The translations under genes and the position numbers were made by a program. Of a DNA stretch of 64,000 nt, positions 26,674 through 36,545 are shown in pieces (within the stretch, counting starts at the first letter, position 1; each line of letters begins with the position of its first letter). Below the pieces are notes generated by a model. That model saw only the letters and a program-made list of their open reading frames with translations, was not told where the DNA came from and searched no databases. The stretch covers positions 124,001-188,000 of the forward strand of contig CAVSBE010000003.1 of assembly GCA_963726135.1 (NCBI GenBank). Reading direction: 5' to 3'. The DNA comes from Bog-473 sp963726135. GTDB taxonomy: Bacteria > Actinomycetota > Acidimicrobiia > Acidimicrobiales > RAAP-2.

Positions 26674-27877
26674 TCAGACGGAGATGGGCAGCTTGGAGTA
26701 GCCGCGGACCGTGCTGGTGTAGAGGGGTACCGCGCCCTTCATGTCAACGGACCACTCCGGGAACCGCTTGAAGGTCTCCTCGAGGGCCACTCGGCCCTCC
26801 ATTCGGGCCAGCGCGGCCCCCAGGCAGAAGTGGATGCCGTAGCCGAAGGACAGGTGGTGGTCGATCTTGCGATGGATGTCGAAGCGGTCCGCGTCGGGAA
26901 AGGCCCGCTCGTCCCGCCCCGCCGACCCGGTGATCATGACGACCTTCGAGTTGGCCGGGATCGTCTGGCCGTGGGCCTCGACGTCCGCCGTGCACCACCG
27001 GCTCTGCACCGGCGACGGCGCCTCGTAGCGGAGGAGCTCCTCGACGGCGTTCGGTATCAGGCTGGCGTCAGCCGCCAGCTCGGCCCGTTGGGCCGGGTTG
27101 TTGTCCAGGGTCAGTGCCGCCCAGCCGAGGAGCCGGGCCACCGTCTCGGTCCCGGCGCTCCCGATCAGGAGGGCGAAGTTCGCCGCCTGCTGAATCGTGA
27201 GCCGACGCAGCTGGCCGTCCTCGTCGACGATCTCGCCGTTGAGAAGGTCGGTGAACATGTCGTCCCGCGGTGAATGCTGCCGATCGGCGACCTGGGTCGA
27301 CACGTAGTCCATGAGCTTGCCCATGGCCTCGGCCGACACGTCGTTGTCCATGCCCAGCTCGGGGTCGAGGTGGAAGCTCTCGTCGATCCAGCCCCGGACC
27401 ATGTCCCGGTCCTCAGGCGGCACACCCAGCAACGCCGCAATGACATAGGCCGGGACACGGGCCCCGAAGTCCTGGACGTAGTCGAACGAGCTCTTTCCGA
27501 CCTGCGCGTCGAGCAGGCTCACACAGAGACCGGCGAATGTCCTCTTCGAGCAGCGCCATCCGCCGCGGTGTGAAGGCCTTCGAAACGAGCCGGCGGTAAC
27601 GAGTGTGGTCGGGAGGGTCCATGAAGATCATGATCTCCATGGGGGCCGGTTCTGGTCCGATCATCTCCAACACCGTGCCGTGCGAGGAGCAGAAGGACTG
27701 CGGGTCGCGGCTGAAGGCGTCCACGTCTGCGAAGCGGCTGACGGCATAGAAGTCCAGCTGCTCGTTGTAATAGAGCGGCGCCTCGTCGCGCAGGCGCTTC
27801 CAGATCGGATGGGGGTCGACCTTGTACTTCTCGTCGAGGGGATCCCAAGCAAGTGGCTCGATGTCAAGCGCAGTCAT
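26674..27877 (-). CDS. Cytochrome P450, frameshift near 27530
   Basis: A heme monooxygenase of about 400 residues. The first part, from 27877, reads EPLAWDPLDEKYKVDPHPIW, then MDPPDHTRYRRLVSKAFTPRRM. It breaks frame after EEDIRR, and removing one T restores RRLCVSLLDAQVGKSSF in the second frame. Key motifs: I-helix GSAGTETVARL, K-helix ELLR, heme loop FGYGIHFCLGAALARME (Cys ligand). It resembles CYP125/142-like or other lipid-oxidising bacterial P450s; the substrate is unknown. It starts 12 bp after the glucokinase gene and is probably co-transcribed. The frameshift looks like an assembly error. Confidence 0.85.
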
Positions 27878-27889
27878 GGCGATCCCCTT

Positions 27890-28682
27890 TCAGACACCGA
27901 TATGGGACTCGTCCCAGAGCTTGATCCCGCCGAGGATACCCGCCGTGTTGTCCACCACGGTAAGGCGCTCCAGCACCTCGCCGAGATCGCGCCGGTTGAT
28001 GCGCTGCGCGTTGCCACCGCCGATGTACAGGTGGTCGAAGAAGGACAGCGCATCGAAGTAGGCGATCATCTTTCGCACCCGTCCGTTCCACTTGTCGTCG
28101 CCGATCCTCTTGCGCACCGGCTCACCGAGTTGCTCGTTGAAGGCCTCGCCCTTGCGAAACTCGAGGTGCGAGAACTCCAGGTGGGGCAGAAGCCGGCCGT
28201 CCATGAAGAAGGCCGTGCCGACACCGGTGCCCAGGGTGATCACCGCCTCGAAGCCGCTGCCCTCGACCACGGCCAGGCCCTGGACGTCGGCGTCATTGGC
28301 CACACGGCAGGGCTTGCCGATCGAGTGCGCGAGCGCGTGGGCCAGGTCGAAGCCGCGACCATGCCTTCACGAGCTCGGGGAGGACCTTGGTGCCGGGGCC
28401 CTTCTCGGTCACGAAGTGGGGTGCGCTGAGGATGTCACCCTTTCGGACCATGCCCGGGAAGCCGGCGGACGTGCGGTCGGCCGTGGGGAGCTTGTCCGCC
28501 AAGGAGGTGAGCTGCTCGACCAAACGGTCGGGCGGCATGGGGTAGGTGGTCGCGATCTTGACCCTGTCGGCCACGAACGCGCCGTCCTTGTCGAGGACGT
28601 CGGCCTTGAGCCCGGTGCCGCCGATGTCGATGGACAGCGTGAAGGGGCGCCGATGCGCCGAGCTGGTCGAGGTTTCGGTCAC
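27890..28682 (-). CDS. ppgK: Polyphosphate-glucokinase-like ROK kinase, frameshift near 28360
   Basis: About 263 residues, the usual size of actinobacterial polyphosphate glucokinase. Phosphate loop LSIDIGGTGLKADVLD (residues 16-31), sugar-binding region FPGMVRKG and VANDADVQG, adenosine/phosphate loop TLGTGVGTA, and a C-terminal YIGGGNAQRI. The frame changes within LVKAWS; deleting one C gives WSGFDLAHAL. The ROK CxCGxxGC zinc motif is absent, as expected for this branch. It phosphorylates glucose with polyP or ATP in the cytoplasm. It heads a probable two-gene operon with the P450. Confidence 0.8.
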
Positions 28683-28734
28683 CCGAGAAACTGTAGCCAG
28701 GCGGACTGATTCGGTCCCGGTGGAACCGGCCCCG

Positions 28735-29385
28735 TCATCCCCGGAGGACGTTGCGGATGACGCGGCGGAGCATGTCCGCCAACTCCCTGTCGGTCGTCGA
28801 CGAGAAGGCGTCGCCGGAGAGGAAGAGGCTCGAGAACACGACGCCGAAGGACGCGGCCATGCGCACCCGGTCCTCCAAGGGCACCCGGGTGTCGGCCAGC
28901 ACCGTGCGGAAGCGGTTCTGCAGATCCTCGTGCTCGGCGTCGTGGTCCTTGCGGTGCAGCTTCTCGAGGGCGGCCTGGTTCCGCTCGTGCATGAGGAAGA
29001 TCTTGCGCTGGTCCATCATCTGGTCGACGATCTGGTCGAGGAGCTCGCCCCAGAGCTCGAGGGTGACCGGGCCCTCCCCCATCCTCCGCAGGGAGTCCTT
29101 GCCGAACTCGTGGAGGCGCAGGTGCAGCGCCATGAGGATGTCGTCCTTCGACTCGAAGTGGTAGTAGAGGGCCGCCTTGGTGACGCCCAGCTGTTCGGCG
29201 ATCTGCCGCAGGCTGGTGCCGTCGAACCCCTGCTCGATGAAGAGGTCGAGGGCCGCATCGAGGATGCGCTGGCGGGTGTCAGGGGTCGGGTCGGCCGCGG
29301 GAGCGACGCCCGGGCCCGGCTCTGCGACACTGTCGAGAAGGGACTGTTCATCTGGTTCTGCGTGCGTCGCAGCGGTCCGGGACAT
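28735..29385 (-). CDS. TetR/AcrR-family regulator
   Basis: A 216-residue protein from the ATG at 29385; an upstream GTG/ATG would place the operator inside the gene. The HTH DTRQRILDAALDLFIEQGFD, then TSLRQIAEQLGVTKAALYYHFESKDDIL is typical. Divergent from a DrrAB-type exporter, with two repeated motifs in the gap, so it probably represses the exporter and itself. Confidence 0.88.
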   Translation of the reverse strand: MSRTAATHAEPDEQSLLDSVAEPGPGVAPAADPTPDTRQRILDAALDLFIEQGFDGTSLRQIAEQLGVTKAALYYHFESKDDILMALHLRLHEFGKDSLRRMGEGPVTLELWGELLDQIVDQMMDQRKIFLMHERNQAALEKLHRKDHDAEHEDLQNRFRTVLADTRVPLEDRVRMAASFGVVFSSLFLSGDAFSSTTDRELADMLRRVIRNVLRG

Positions 29386-29396
29386 TCGCCTCAACT

Positions 29397-29466
29397 CTAC
29401 TTGACGGCAGGTAAGTATGACTTCTACCATGCCTCAGGGAGCCGAGTCTACTGACCGACAGGTAAG
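29397..29466. promoter_or_regulatory. Two repeated TetR-site candidates
   Basis: CTACTTGACGGCAGGTAAG (29397-29415) and CTACTGACCGACAGGTAAG (29448-29466) are direct copies matching at 15 of 19 positions. The first has a dyad TACTTG-ACGG-CAGGTA with 5 of 6 paired positions. They fill the gap between the TetR and ABC starts. Confidence 0.45.
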
Positions 29467-29472
29467 GAAGCC

Positions 29473-30510
29473 ATGGGACCTGAGCTGATGATCGAGGCCG
29501 AGGGGCTGACCAAGCGCTACGGCGAGACCCGGGCCCTGGCCGGCGTCGGCTTCTCTGTCCCGGCCGGCACAATCCTCGGGCTGCTCGGCCCGAACGGGGC
29601 GGGGAAGACCACCGCGGTGCGGATACTGACCACTCTGGCCCTACCCGATTCGGGACGGGGCGCCGTGGCTGGGATCGACGTGGTGAAGCAGCCCGGAGAG
29701 GTGCGGCGCCACATCGGCGTGGCGGCCCAGGATGCGACACTCGATCCGTTGTTGACAGGACGCCAGAACCTCACGATGGTCGGCGAGCTGTCCGACATGG
29801 GCCGGGCGTCGTCGCGGAGCAGGGCAGCCGAGCTCTTGGCGCAGTTCGAGCTGACCGACGCCGCCGACAGGGTGCTCAAGGGCTACTCGGGCGGCATGCG
29901 CCGGCGCCTCGACCTGGCTGCCTCGCTGATGACGCGACCGCCGGTCTTGTTCTTGGACGAACCAACCACCGGGCTCGACCCGACCAGCCGCCAGCGCGTG
30001 TGGGAGGCCATCCGGGAACTGCTCGGCCAGGGCGTCACCGTGCTGTTGACGACGCAGTACCTCGAGGAGGCCGACGCACTGGCGAACCGGATCGTCGTCG
30101 TCGACCATGGCCGCGTGATCGCCGAGGGGACGCCGTTGGAATTGAAGGAGGCGAGCCGCAGCGCCCATCTCGAGGTGACGCTCGCGACACCCCACCCCGA
30201 GGCGGTCGGTGCGATCGCGCCGCTCGTGTCCGGGCGGGTCCACGTCAACGATGACGGCCGACGGTTGAGTGCGGGCGTGGACACGTCCGCCGGCTTGGCC
30301 ACCGCCGTCGTGCGGGCGCTCGATGCGGCGGGTGTGCTGGTCGACAACATCGAAGTGCGGCAGCCGTCGCTCGACGACGTGTTCTTCTCCCTGACCGGCG
30401 GACACATCGAAGAGGACGGCGCGGAGGAGGAAGCCGGCGATGGCGCGTCCACCGCAGGTGCCACCGCGGACGGTGACGGCCGTCACGAGCTCGAGGGGGT
30501 ACGGGGATGA
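29473..30510 (+). CDS. ABC transporter ATPase, DrrA-type
   Basis: A 345-residue ATPase of an ABC-2 exporter. Walker A GPNGAGKTT near residue 39, signature YSGGMRRRLDLAASL, Walker B VLFLDEPTTGLDP, and switch His replaced by Gln in TTQYLEEAD as in DrrA-like exporters. The C-terminal extension with LDDVFFSLTGG is the DrrA C-terminal domain. Stop and start overlap by 4 nt (ATGA) with the permease gene. Probable drug or lipid export. Confidence 0.92.
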   Translation: MGPELMIEAEGLTKRYGETRALAGVGFSVPAGTILGLLGPNGAGKTTAVRILTTLALPDSGRGAVAGIDVVKQPGEVRRHIGVAAQDATLDPLLTGRQNLTMVGELSDMGRASSRSRAAELLAQFELTDAADRVLKGYSGGMRRRLDLAASLMTRPPVLFLDEPTTGLDPTSRQRVWEAIRELLGQGVTVLLTTQYLEEADALANRIVVVDHGRVIAEGTPLELKEASRSAHLEVTLATPHPEAVGAIAPLVSGRVHVNDDGRRLSAGVDTSAGLATAVVRALDAAGVLVDNIEVRQPSLDDVFFSLTGGHIEEDGAEEEAGDGASTAGATADGDGRHELEGVRG

Positions 30511-31364
30511 CGACGACCACCTTGACGCCCTCAGCCGCCGGTTTCGATCGCCCCCATGCGGGCGGGAGCGTGTTCGGCGCCCTGGCGGACACCTGGGCCA
30601 TGACCCGGCGCAACCTCGTGCACATTTCGCGGGAGCCCATGCAGCTCTCGGACGTCACGCTCCAGCCCCTGCTCTTCACGGTGCTGTTCGTGTACATCTT
30701 CGGAGGCGCCATCCCGATCCCCGGCGGCGGGAGCTACGTGGACTTCCTGCTCGCGGGCATCCTCGCGCTGAACCTGGTGACGTCGACCATGGGCACGGCG
30801 GTGGGGCTGAGCACTGATCTGCACGAGGGCATGATCGACCGCTTCCGCACCCTCCCCATGTGGCGCTCCGCGGTGTTGGTCGGGCGCTCCATGGCCGACC
30901 TGCTGACGTCCCTGCTGTGCGCCCTGATCGTGGCGGTGACCGGACTCGTCATCGGATGGCGGCCGGGAGCGAACGTCATCTCGATCGTCGGAGGCTTCGC
31001 GCTCTTGTTGTTCTTCGCCTACTCGGTGTCGTGGGTCTCGGCCTGCGTCGGCATGAACTCGAAGAGCCCCGAGTCGGCCGCCTCGTTCGGCTTCATCGTG
31101 CTCTTCCCGATGACCTTCGTCTCCAACGCCATGGTGCCCACGCAGCACATGCCCGGCTGGCTGCAGGCCATCGCCAACTGGAACCCGGTCAGCGCAGTCG
31201 TGGCCGGGGCCCGGGTGTTGTGGGGCAACCCGAATCCGTCCGGCACGATTCACGCCTGGCCCATGCAGCATCCCATTGAGGCCGCGTTGATCTGGTCGGT
31301 GGCGATCCTGGCCCTGGCCGCTCCGTTGGCGGCGCACTACTTCAAGCAGCGGACGACGGAGTAG
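30507..31364 (+). CDS. ABC-2 permease, DrrB-type
   Basis: A 285-residue integral membrane protein with six predicted helices. The family segments are LFTVLFVYIFGGAI, GGGSYVDFLLAGILALN, DLHEGMIDRFRTLPM (cytoplasmic coupling loop) and PMTFVSNAMVPTQHMPGWLQ. It pairs with the preceding ATPase to form a homodimeric exporter. Confidence 0.92.
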   Translation: MTTTTLTPSAAGFDRPHAGGSVFGALADTWAMTRRNLVHISREPMQLSDVTLQPLLFTVLFVYIFGGAIPIPGGGSYVDFLLAGILALNLVTSTMGTAVGLSTDLHEGMIDRFRTLPMWRSAVLVGRSMADLLTSLLCALIVAVTGLVIGWRPGANVISIVGGFALLLFFAYSVSWVSACVGMNSKSPESAASFGFIVLFPMTFVSNAMVPTQHMPGWLQAIANWNPVSAVVAGARVLWGNPNPSGTIHAWPMQHPIEAALIWSVAILALAAPLAAHYFKQRTTE

Positions 31365-31372
31365 CAGGATCC

Positions 31373-32785
31373 GTGACAGCTGCTCCATGGCTGGAGGACG
31401 CCTGCTCCCTCGTCGACGCCTTCCGGGACGGGACGATCTCGCCGACCGAGGCCCTCGAGGGGTCGCTGGCGGCGATCGCCGCCTCCAAGCTCAACGCCGT
31501 GTGCTTCGTCGACGAGGAACGGGCGCGGGAGTCGGCCGCCGCCGCCGACGTCAACCTGCCCTTCGGCGGCGTGCCGATCGGCGTGAAGGAGCTCGACCCG
31601 GTCAACGGCTGGCCGCAGACGGAAGCGTCGCTGGTGTTCAAGGACCGGATCTGCGACTACGACGGCACCATGACGGCACGGCTCCGGGCGGCCGGTGCCG
31701 TGTTGGTCGGCCAGACGACGGCGTCGGAGTTCGGTGGCATCAATTGCACCTCCACCCGTCTGCACGGTGCGACCTCGAACCCCTACGACCTCGAACGCAC
31801 ACCCGGCGGCTCGTCCGGGGGCTCGGCCGCGTCGGTCGCCGGCGGGCTCCTGCCGATCTGCACCGGCGGTGACGGCGGTGGCTCCATCCGGATCCCGGCC
31901 GGCTTCACCGGCCTCTTCGGCCTCAAGTCGACCTTCGGGCGGATCCCGAAGGGACCGAAGACCGAGATCGAGCCGCTCACCGCCGTCCTCGGGTGCGTCT
32001 CGCGCTCGGTACGTGACGCCGCCCGCTGGTTCGACGCCTGCAACGGCGGCGACGAGTACGACCCCTTCTCGCTGCCCCGGGTCGAGGGCTGGGAGGCCGG
32101 CCTCGGCCACCAGGAGGTGCGTGGGAAGCGGGTCGCCGTGTCGGTCGACCTGGGTGCGGCCATTGTGGCGTCCGCCGTGCGGAACAAGGTCGAGGAGGCG
32201 GCGGACCTGCTGATCGAGGACGCCGGGCTGGCGAGGGTCGACGTGCCCATCGAGCTGCCACGGGGCGGCCTGGAGTGGGCACTCGCCGGCACGGCGAGCC
32301 TGCTCGTCGGCCTCGGTCAGCTCTACCCCGGCTGCGAGCCGGAGCTCACGCCCGAGATCATGCTGGCGGCCAACATCGCGACAAATCACTACAACGTCGA
32401 CACCGCCAGGAACATCGAGGCATTCCGCCGGCAGATCATCGTGCAGATGGCGCAGATCTTCGAGCAGGTCGATTTCATCGTCTGTGCAACCAACCCCGAC
32501 GTGGCCTTCGGCGCCCAGGGGCCGATGCCGACGACGATCGACGGGGTGGACCTCGTCGCGCAACACGGGTTCGAGGCCGCAGTGGGGAACAACGGTGCCC
32601 TGACCATCCCCGCCAACACGACCGGGCACCCGGCCGCAGCGATCCCCATCGGGCTCGTCGACGGTCTGCCCGTGTCGTTGCAGGTCATCGGGCGCCGGCA
32701 CGCGGAGCAGTTGCTGCTCGACCTGGCCCGCATCGTCGAACTCGAGCGACCATGGCCCTTGGTGGCCCCCGGCGCGCCGATCTGA
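31373..32785 (+). CDS. Amidase (amidase-signature family)
   Basis: A 470-residue hydrolase from GTG, 8 bp after the permease stop. The signature runs through TPGGSSGGSAASVAGGLLP and GGDGGGSIRIPAGFTGLFG, giving the cis-Ser and nucleophile Ser of the Ser-Ser-Lys triad; the Lys is in PIGVKELDP. It cleaves a C-N amide bond of an unknown substrate. Position suggests co-expression with the exporter under TetR. The 294-bp gap after it contains two copies of ACGGCGCCGCG and no gene. Confidence 0.9.
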   Translation: MTAAPWLEDACSLVDAFRDGTISPTEALEGSLAAIAASKLNAVCFVDEERARESAAAADVNLPFGGVPIGVKELDPVNGWPQTEASLVFKDRICDYDGTMTARLRAAGAVLVGQTTASEFGGINCTSTRLHGATSNPYDLERTPGGSSGGSAASVAGGLLPICTGGDGGGSIRIPAGFTGLFGLKSTFGRIPKGPKTEIEPLTAVLGCVSRSVRDAARWFDACNGGDEYDPFSLPRVEGWEAGLGHQEVRGKRVAVSVDLGAAIVASAVRNKVEEAADLLIEDAGLARVDVPIELPRGGLEWALAGTASLLVGLGQLYPGCEPELTPEIMLAANIATNHYNVDTARNIEAFRRQIIVQMAQIFEQVDFIVCATNPDVAFGAQGPMPTTIDGVDLVAQHGFEAAVGNNGALTIPANTTGHPAAAIPIGLVDGLPVSLQVIGRRHAEQLLLDLARIVELERPWPLVAPGAPI

Positions 32786-33079
32786 GACTGATCCTCCGGC
32801 GCCTCTCGAGCCCTGCGCGCGGCGTTCGCGTGACCGATCGGCAACCCACGGCCCGCCAGCGTCCGGCGGGCGTCCGGGGTGACACGTCGTCGCCGGCGTC
32901 AGTCGCAACCAGCTCGCAATTCGACTGCAACCTCTGGCCGCGACGAAACGGCGCCGCGGTGACGGCGCCGCGCGGAAGGACCATCCGTCTGGCCTTGAGT
33001 TTTGGGGTTCCGTTGAGACTTTCTGTGACTTTCGGTACCTGCGCTCCAACGATGGTTTGTCATACCCTGTCCCAGGCAC

Positions 33080-34585
33080 ATGGCGGAAGAGATGCTCTTC
33101 ACAGTTGCCGGATCCGTCGCGATGCCGGCGCAGATGATCTCGCTGGAGGAGGCGGGCCTCGAGGAACGCGCGGATCTCCAGGAATGGGTGCTCTCGAACC
33201 CCGCCATCCTCGGCCCCGCCATCAAGGTGATCACGTTCGAATTCGACGGGCTGCCGGGACCTGCCGGGGGGAGCCGGGACCGCATCACCGTTCTCGGCCT
33301 GGGCGCCGACGGCCGGTTGGTCATCGGCGAGCTGAAGAGCGGCCGGACCCCTGACACCGAGGTCAACGCCATCAAGTACGCCGCCATGGCCAGCCGCTCT
33401 CTCCCCGAGACCCTCGCCGACCATTACGCCCGCTTCCAGGCCCGTCGCCAGATGCCCGTCACGCCTGACGAGGCGCTGGCCGACCTGCAGGCTCACGCCC
33501 CCGACCTCTCGCAGGAGTCGCTCCGGCGTCCGCGCATCGTCCTGCTCGCCCGGGATTTCTCCCCCGTCGTCACCGCCAGTGTCGTCTGGCTCAGCGAGAT
33601 GGGACTCGACATCTCCCTCGTCCAGATCAGTGCCTTCCGGTCCTACGTCTACGGACAGTTGGGCAGCGGCAACGTGCCCATGATCTCCGTCAGCCAGCTC
33701 TACCCCCTCCGCGAGATCGAGGAGTTCACCATCAGCCCCGAGCGCCAGCTGGCCAAGGAGATGGCCGAGTCGCGCCGGCGCGTGCAGGACGCCAGCACCG
33801 TGCGCCGGCTCGTCACAGCCGAGACAGTGGCCGACGGGACGATCTTCACCCTCAGCCCTCGCAGCGACCTCAGCTTCGACATGCGGAGCCAGCTCGAGGA
33901 GTGGCTGCACGAAGACCCGGCGCGCCGGACCGCACACTGGCAGAACAACCTCAACGCGCCGTTGGTGTGGGACGTCGACAAGACGGTGTACACGCCGGCG
34001 AGCCTGGTCCGCCACATCGTCGAGGAGGCCACCGGGGTCACCCGCGACTGGTTCGGCACGCAGTGGTGGCGCGACCCCGCCGGATGGACGCTCGTCGAGC
34101 TCGCCGGGCCGCTCAACGGTGGCAAGGGTGCTCTCTATCGCGACTACTGGTCGCGCTGGCTCGAAAAGGTCCGCATCGAGCACGGCCACTGGACCCAGAT
34201 GTCCACCCTGCCGGCGCAGAACTTCATCACGCTGCCCTCCCCCGTCAGGGGCACGCACTACGGGCTGGCCTTCGCGGCCGGCGGCCGGCTGCGCTCCGAC
34301 TTCTACGTCGACCTCGGTTCCGCCGAGGAGAGCGCCGCGCAATTCGAGGTCCTCCAATCGCAGCAGCAGCTGGTCGAGTCGGTCTACGGCGGCCCGCTGT
34401 CGTGGGAGCGCCTCCCCGACCGTGGGGCCTACCGCATCGCCGACTACAGCGAGGGCGAGGTCACCACGGTGGAGGACTACGCGTTCTACATCGATTGGAT
34501 GATCGACGCCCAGGAACGCCTGCGCCAGGCCGTCAATGCCGTCCTGCGCAGCGGCGAGCCGCCGGACCCGTTCGATCGCCGCTGA
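33080..34585 (+). CDS. Nuclease-like / RAMA-like / DUF4268 fusion protein
   Basis: A 501-residue protein. Residues 25-120 look like the PD-(D/E)XK core of NucS/EndoMS-type nucleases: LQEWVLSNPAILG, D67, then GELKSG (E84, K86) and NAIKYAAMA (Y100). Residues 238-340 resemble the RAMA domain found with restriction and methylation proteins (VADGTIFTL, then YTPASLVRHIVEEATG and GTQWW). Residues 355-490 match DUF4268 (HYGLAFAAGGRLRSDFYVDLG, then VYGGPLSWERL). It may cut or bind modified DNA; activity is inferred. It stands alone between two ABC loci. Confidence 0.7.
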   Translation: MAEEMLFTVAGSVAMPAQMISLEEAGLEERADLQEWVLSNPAILGPAIKVITFEFDGLPGPAGGSRDRITVLGLGADGRLVIGELKSGRTPDTEVNAIKYAAMASRSLPETLADHYARFQARRQMPVTPDEALADLQAHAPDLSQESLRRPRIVLLARDFSPVVTASVVWLSEMGLDISLVQISAFRSYVYGQLGSGNVPMISVSQLYPLREIEEFTISPERQLAKEMAESRRRVQDASTVRRLVTAETVADGTIFTLSPRSDLSFDMRSQLEEWLHEDPARRTAHWQNNLNAPLVWDVDKTVYTPASLVRHIVEEATGVTRDWFGTQWWRDPAGWTLVELAGPLNGGKGALYRDYWSRWLEKVRIEHGHWTQMSTLPAQNFITLPSPVRGTHYGLAFAAGGRLRSDFYVDLGSAEESAAQFEVLQSQQQLVESVYGGPLSWERLPDRGAYRIADYSEGEVTTVEDYAFYIDWMIDAQERLRQAVNAVLRSGEPPDPFDRR

Positions 34586-34586
34586 G

Positions 34587-35438
34587 TCACGACGTCCGCA
34601 GCTTCCACACCGCCAGTGGCGCGAAGACCGCGACGAGCCCGACCGTCCACAACAGCGAGGGCACCAGATAGTACGAAAGCGAGTGCCCGAGCAGCTGTTG
34701 GGCCGCCGGGCCGCCCGTGAGCAGTCGCACCGTGTTGATCATCTGCGTCATGGGCTGGTTGGTGGCGAAGGCCTGCATCCAACCCGGCATCGTCGCCACC
34801 GGCACGTAGGCCGAGGAGACGAAGCTGAGTGGGAAGACGAGGAACGACAGGCTCTGCGCCGCCTGCGGGCTTCCGGCCGCCAGGCCCATGAAGATGAACA
34901 TCCACACGAAGGCGAAGCCGTAGACGATGGTCAGGCCGAACGCGGCCAGCGCGTCCCCGACGGAGCCACCGATGCGAAAGCCCACGGCGAAGCCCACCGC
35001 CGTCATGACGATGACGCCCCAGGCGACGAGCGCCGAGTCGGCGCCCACCCGACCCGTGATGATGGACAGAAGGCGGATCGGCAGTGAGCGCAGACGGTCG
35101 AAGAGCCCGCCCTCCTGGTCGTCGGCCACGCCGCTCGCCGCGCTCATGCCCTGGAAGAGCACGCCGGTGACGACGAAGCCCGGCACCAGGAAGTCCACGT
35201 AGTTGAGGTTCCCGGTGTGGGCGATCGCCCCGCCGAAGACGTAGCGGAAGATGAGCAGGAAGAGCACCCCCTGGGCGGTGCCCGCGACGATCAGCGCCGG
35301 GCTGCGGACGAACTTCTTGAGCGTCCGGCCCGCCACCTGGCTCGAGGCGGCGAGATACGACGCCCCCTGGTTCGTCACCGCCCCTTTGCGTCCGCGGCCC
35401 GCCTGGCGCGGCGGATCGAGGGTCAGGTCCATGGTCAT
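34587..35438 (-). CDS. ABC-2 permease, DrrB-type
   Basis: A 283-residue membrane protein with six helices, starting at 35438 so that ATGA overlaps the ATPase stop. It has the same segment order as the first permease (LFLLIFRYVFGGAI, NYVDFLVPGFVVTG, GGLFDRLRSLPI, PLSFVSSAYVPVATMPGWMQ), so the two exporters are paralogous. It ends 1 bp from the nuclease-RAMA gene on the other strand. Confidence 0.92.
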   Translation of the reverse strand: MTMDLTLDPPRQAGRGRKGAVTNQGASYLAASSQVAGRTLKKFVRSPALIVAGTAQGVLFLLIFRYVFGGAIAHTGNLNYVDFLVPGFVVTGVLFQGMSAASGVADDQEGGLFDRLRSLPIRLLSIITGRVGADSALVAWGVIVMTAVGFAVGFRIGGSVGDALAAFGLTIVYGFAFVWMFIFMGLAAGSPQAAQSLSFLVFPLSFVSSAYVPVATMPGWMQAFATNQPMTQMINTVRLLTGGPAAQQLLGHSLSYYLVPSLLWTVGLVAVFAPLAVWKLRTS

Positions 35439-36404
35439 GCTGCGTCCTCCTTCGGAGTCATGTCGGTCGTGGTGTGCCCGGTGAGGGCGAGGAACACCTC
35501 GTCGAGGGTGGGCCGGCGGAGGGCGATGTCCTCCACCGGGACTGCGGCGTCGTCGAGGGCCCGGACGACGATGGGCAGCAGCCGCGAGCCGCTCGGCGCG
35601 ACGATGGAGCAACGCCGCGTTGCCGGGTCGGTGGCCGGCTCGGCCACGCCGAGCGACCCGAGCACCTCGGCCGCCCGCTGCATGGTGGGGAAGTCGACGG
35701 TGTGCAGCTCGACCATGTCGGCGCCCACCCGTGACTTCAGCTCGTCGGGCGTGCCCTGGGCGATGACGCGTCCGTCGTCGATGATGACGATGGAGGACGC
35801 CAGGTGGTCGGCCTCGTCGAGATACTGCGTCGTCAGCACGATGTCGGTTCCGGCCCAACTCATCTCCCGGATGGCGTCCCACACCTCGTTGCGGCTCCCC
35901 GGATCGAGCCCGGTGGTCGGCTCGTCGAGGAGCAGGACAGCGCGGGGAGCCGACCAGGCTCGCCCCGAGGTCGAGCCGCCGGCGCATCCCGCCGGAATAG
36001 GTCCGGACCTGGCGGTCGGCGGCATCCACCAGATCCATCTGCTCGAGGATCCGCGCCGCGCTCTGCTTGGCCGCACCGGCAGACTGCCCGTAGAGGCGGG
36101 CCACCATGACCAGGTTCTCCCGGCCGGTCATCATCTCTTCGACCGCGGCCGACTGGCCGGCCAGGCCGATCATGCGCCGCACCGCCAAGGCGTCGTGGAC
36201 GGCGTCATGGCCGCCGACGAGCAGTGACCCGCGGTCCGGCTGGAGCAGCGTCGCCACCATGCGGATGAACGTGGTCTTGCCCGCGCCGTTGGGCCCGAGG
36301 ATGGCCACGGGTTTGCCCGCCGGCAGCGTGAGAGAGAAGTCGGACAGCGCCCGGACCTTCCCGAACTTCTTGCTGAGGCCGTCGGCCTCGATGAGCGCGT
36401 CCAT
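35435..36404 (-). CDS. ABC transporter ATPase, DrrA-type, frameshift near 35941
   Basis: An ATPase of about 322 residues. Walker A LGPNGAGKTTFIRM and signature YSGGMRRRLDLGASL are in the first frame. The Walker B region continues one frame over (LLLDEPTTGLDP, TTQYLDEADHL, RPTLDEVFLALTG). Removing one T after SPR rejoins them as SPRVLLLDEP. Downstream of padR and overlapping the permease, so padR-ATPase-permease is one operon. Confidence 0.9.
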
Positions 36405-36545
36405 CGGCGCGCCTCCTTTCGTCGGAGAGCCCGCTCGACGGAGGTCGCCTACGCTCTTCGGTGCTGCCTCGGGCGAAGGCCCCTCGTGGGTCGGGCTCGT
36501 GGTTGTGTGGGCTCGGGGCCGCGTGGTGCAACACGCGGCCCCGGG

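Noticed and set aside
31337..34357. Very long minus-strand open frame opposite the amidase and nuclease genes
   Set aside because: High-GC antisense shadow without domain signals. Similar shadows occur opposite the KimA-like, acyl-CoA dehydrogenase and NRAMP genes.
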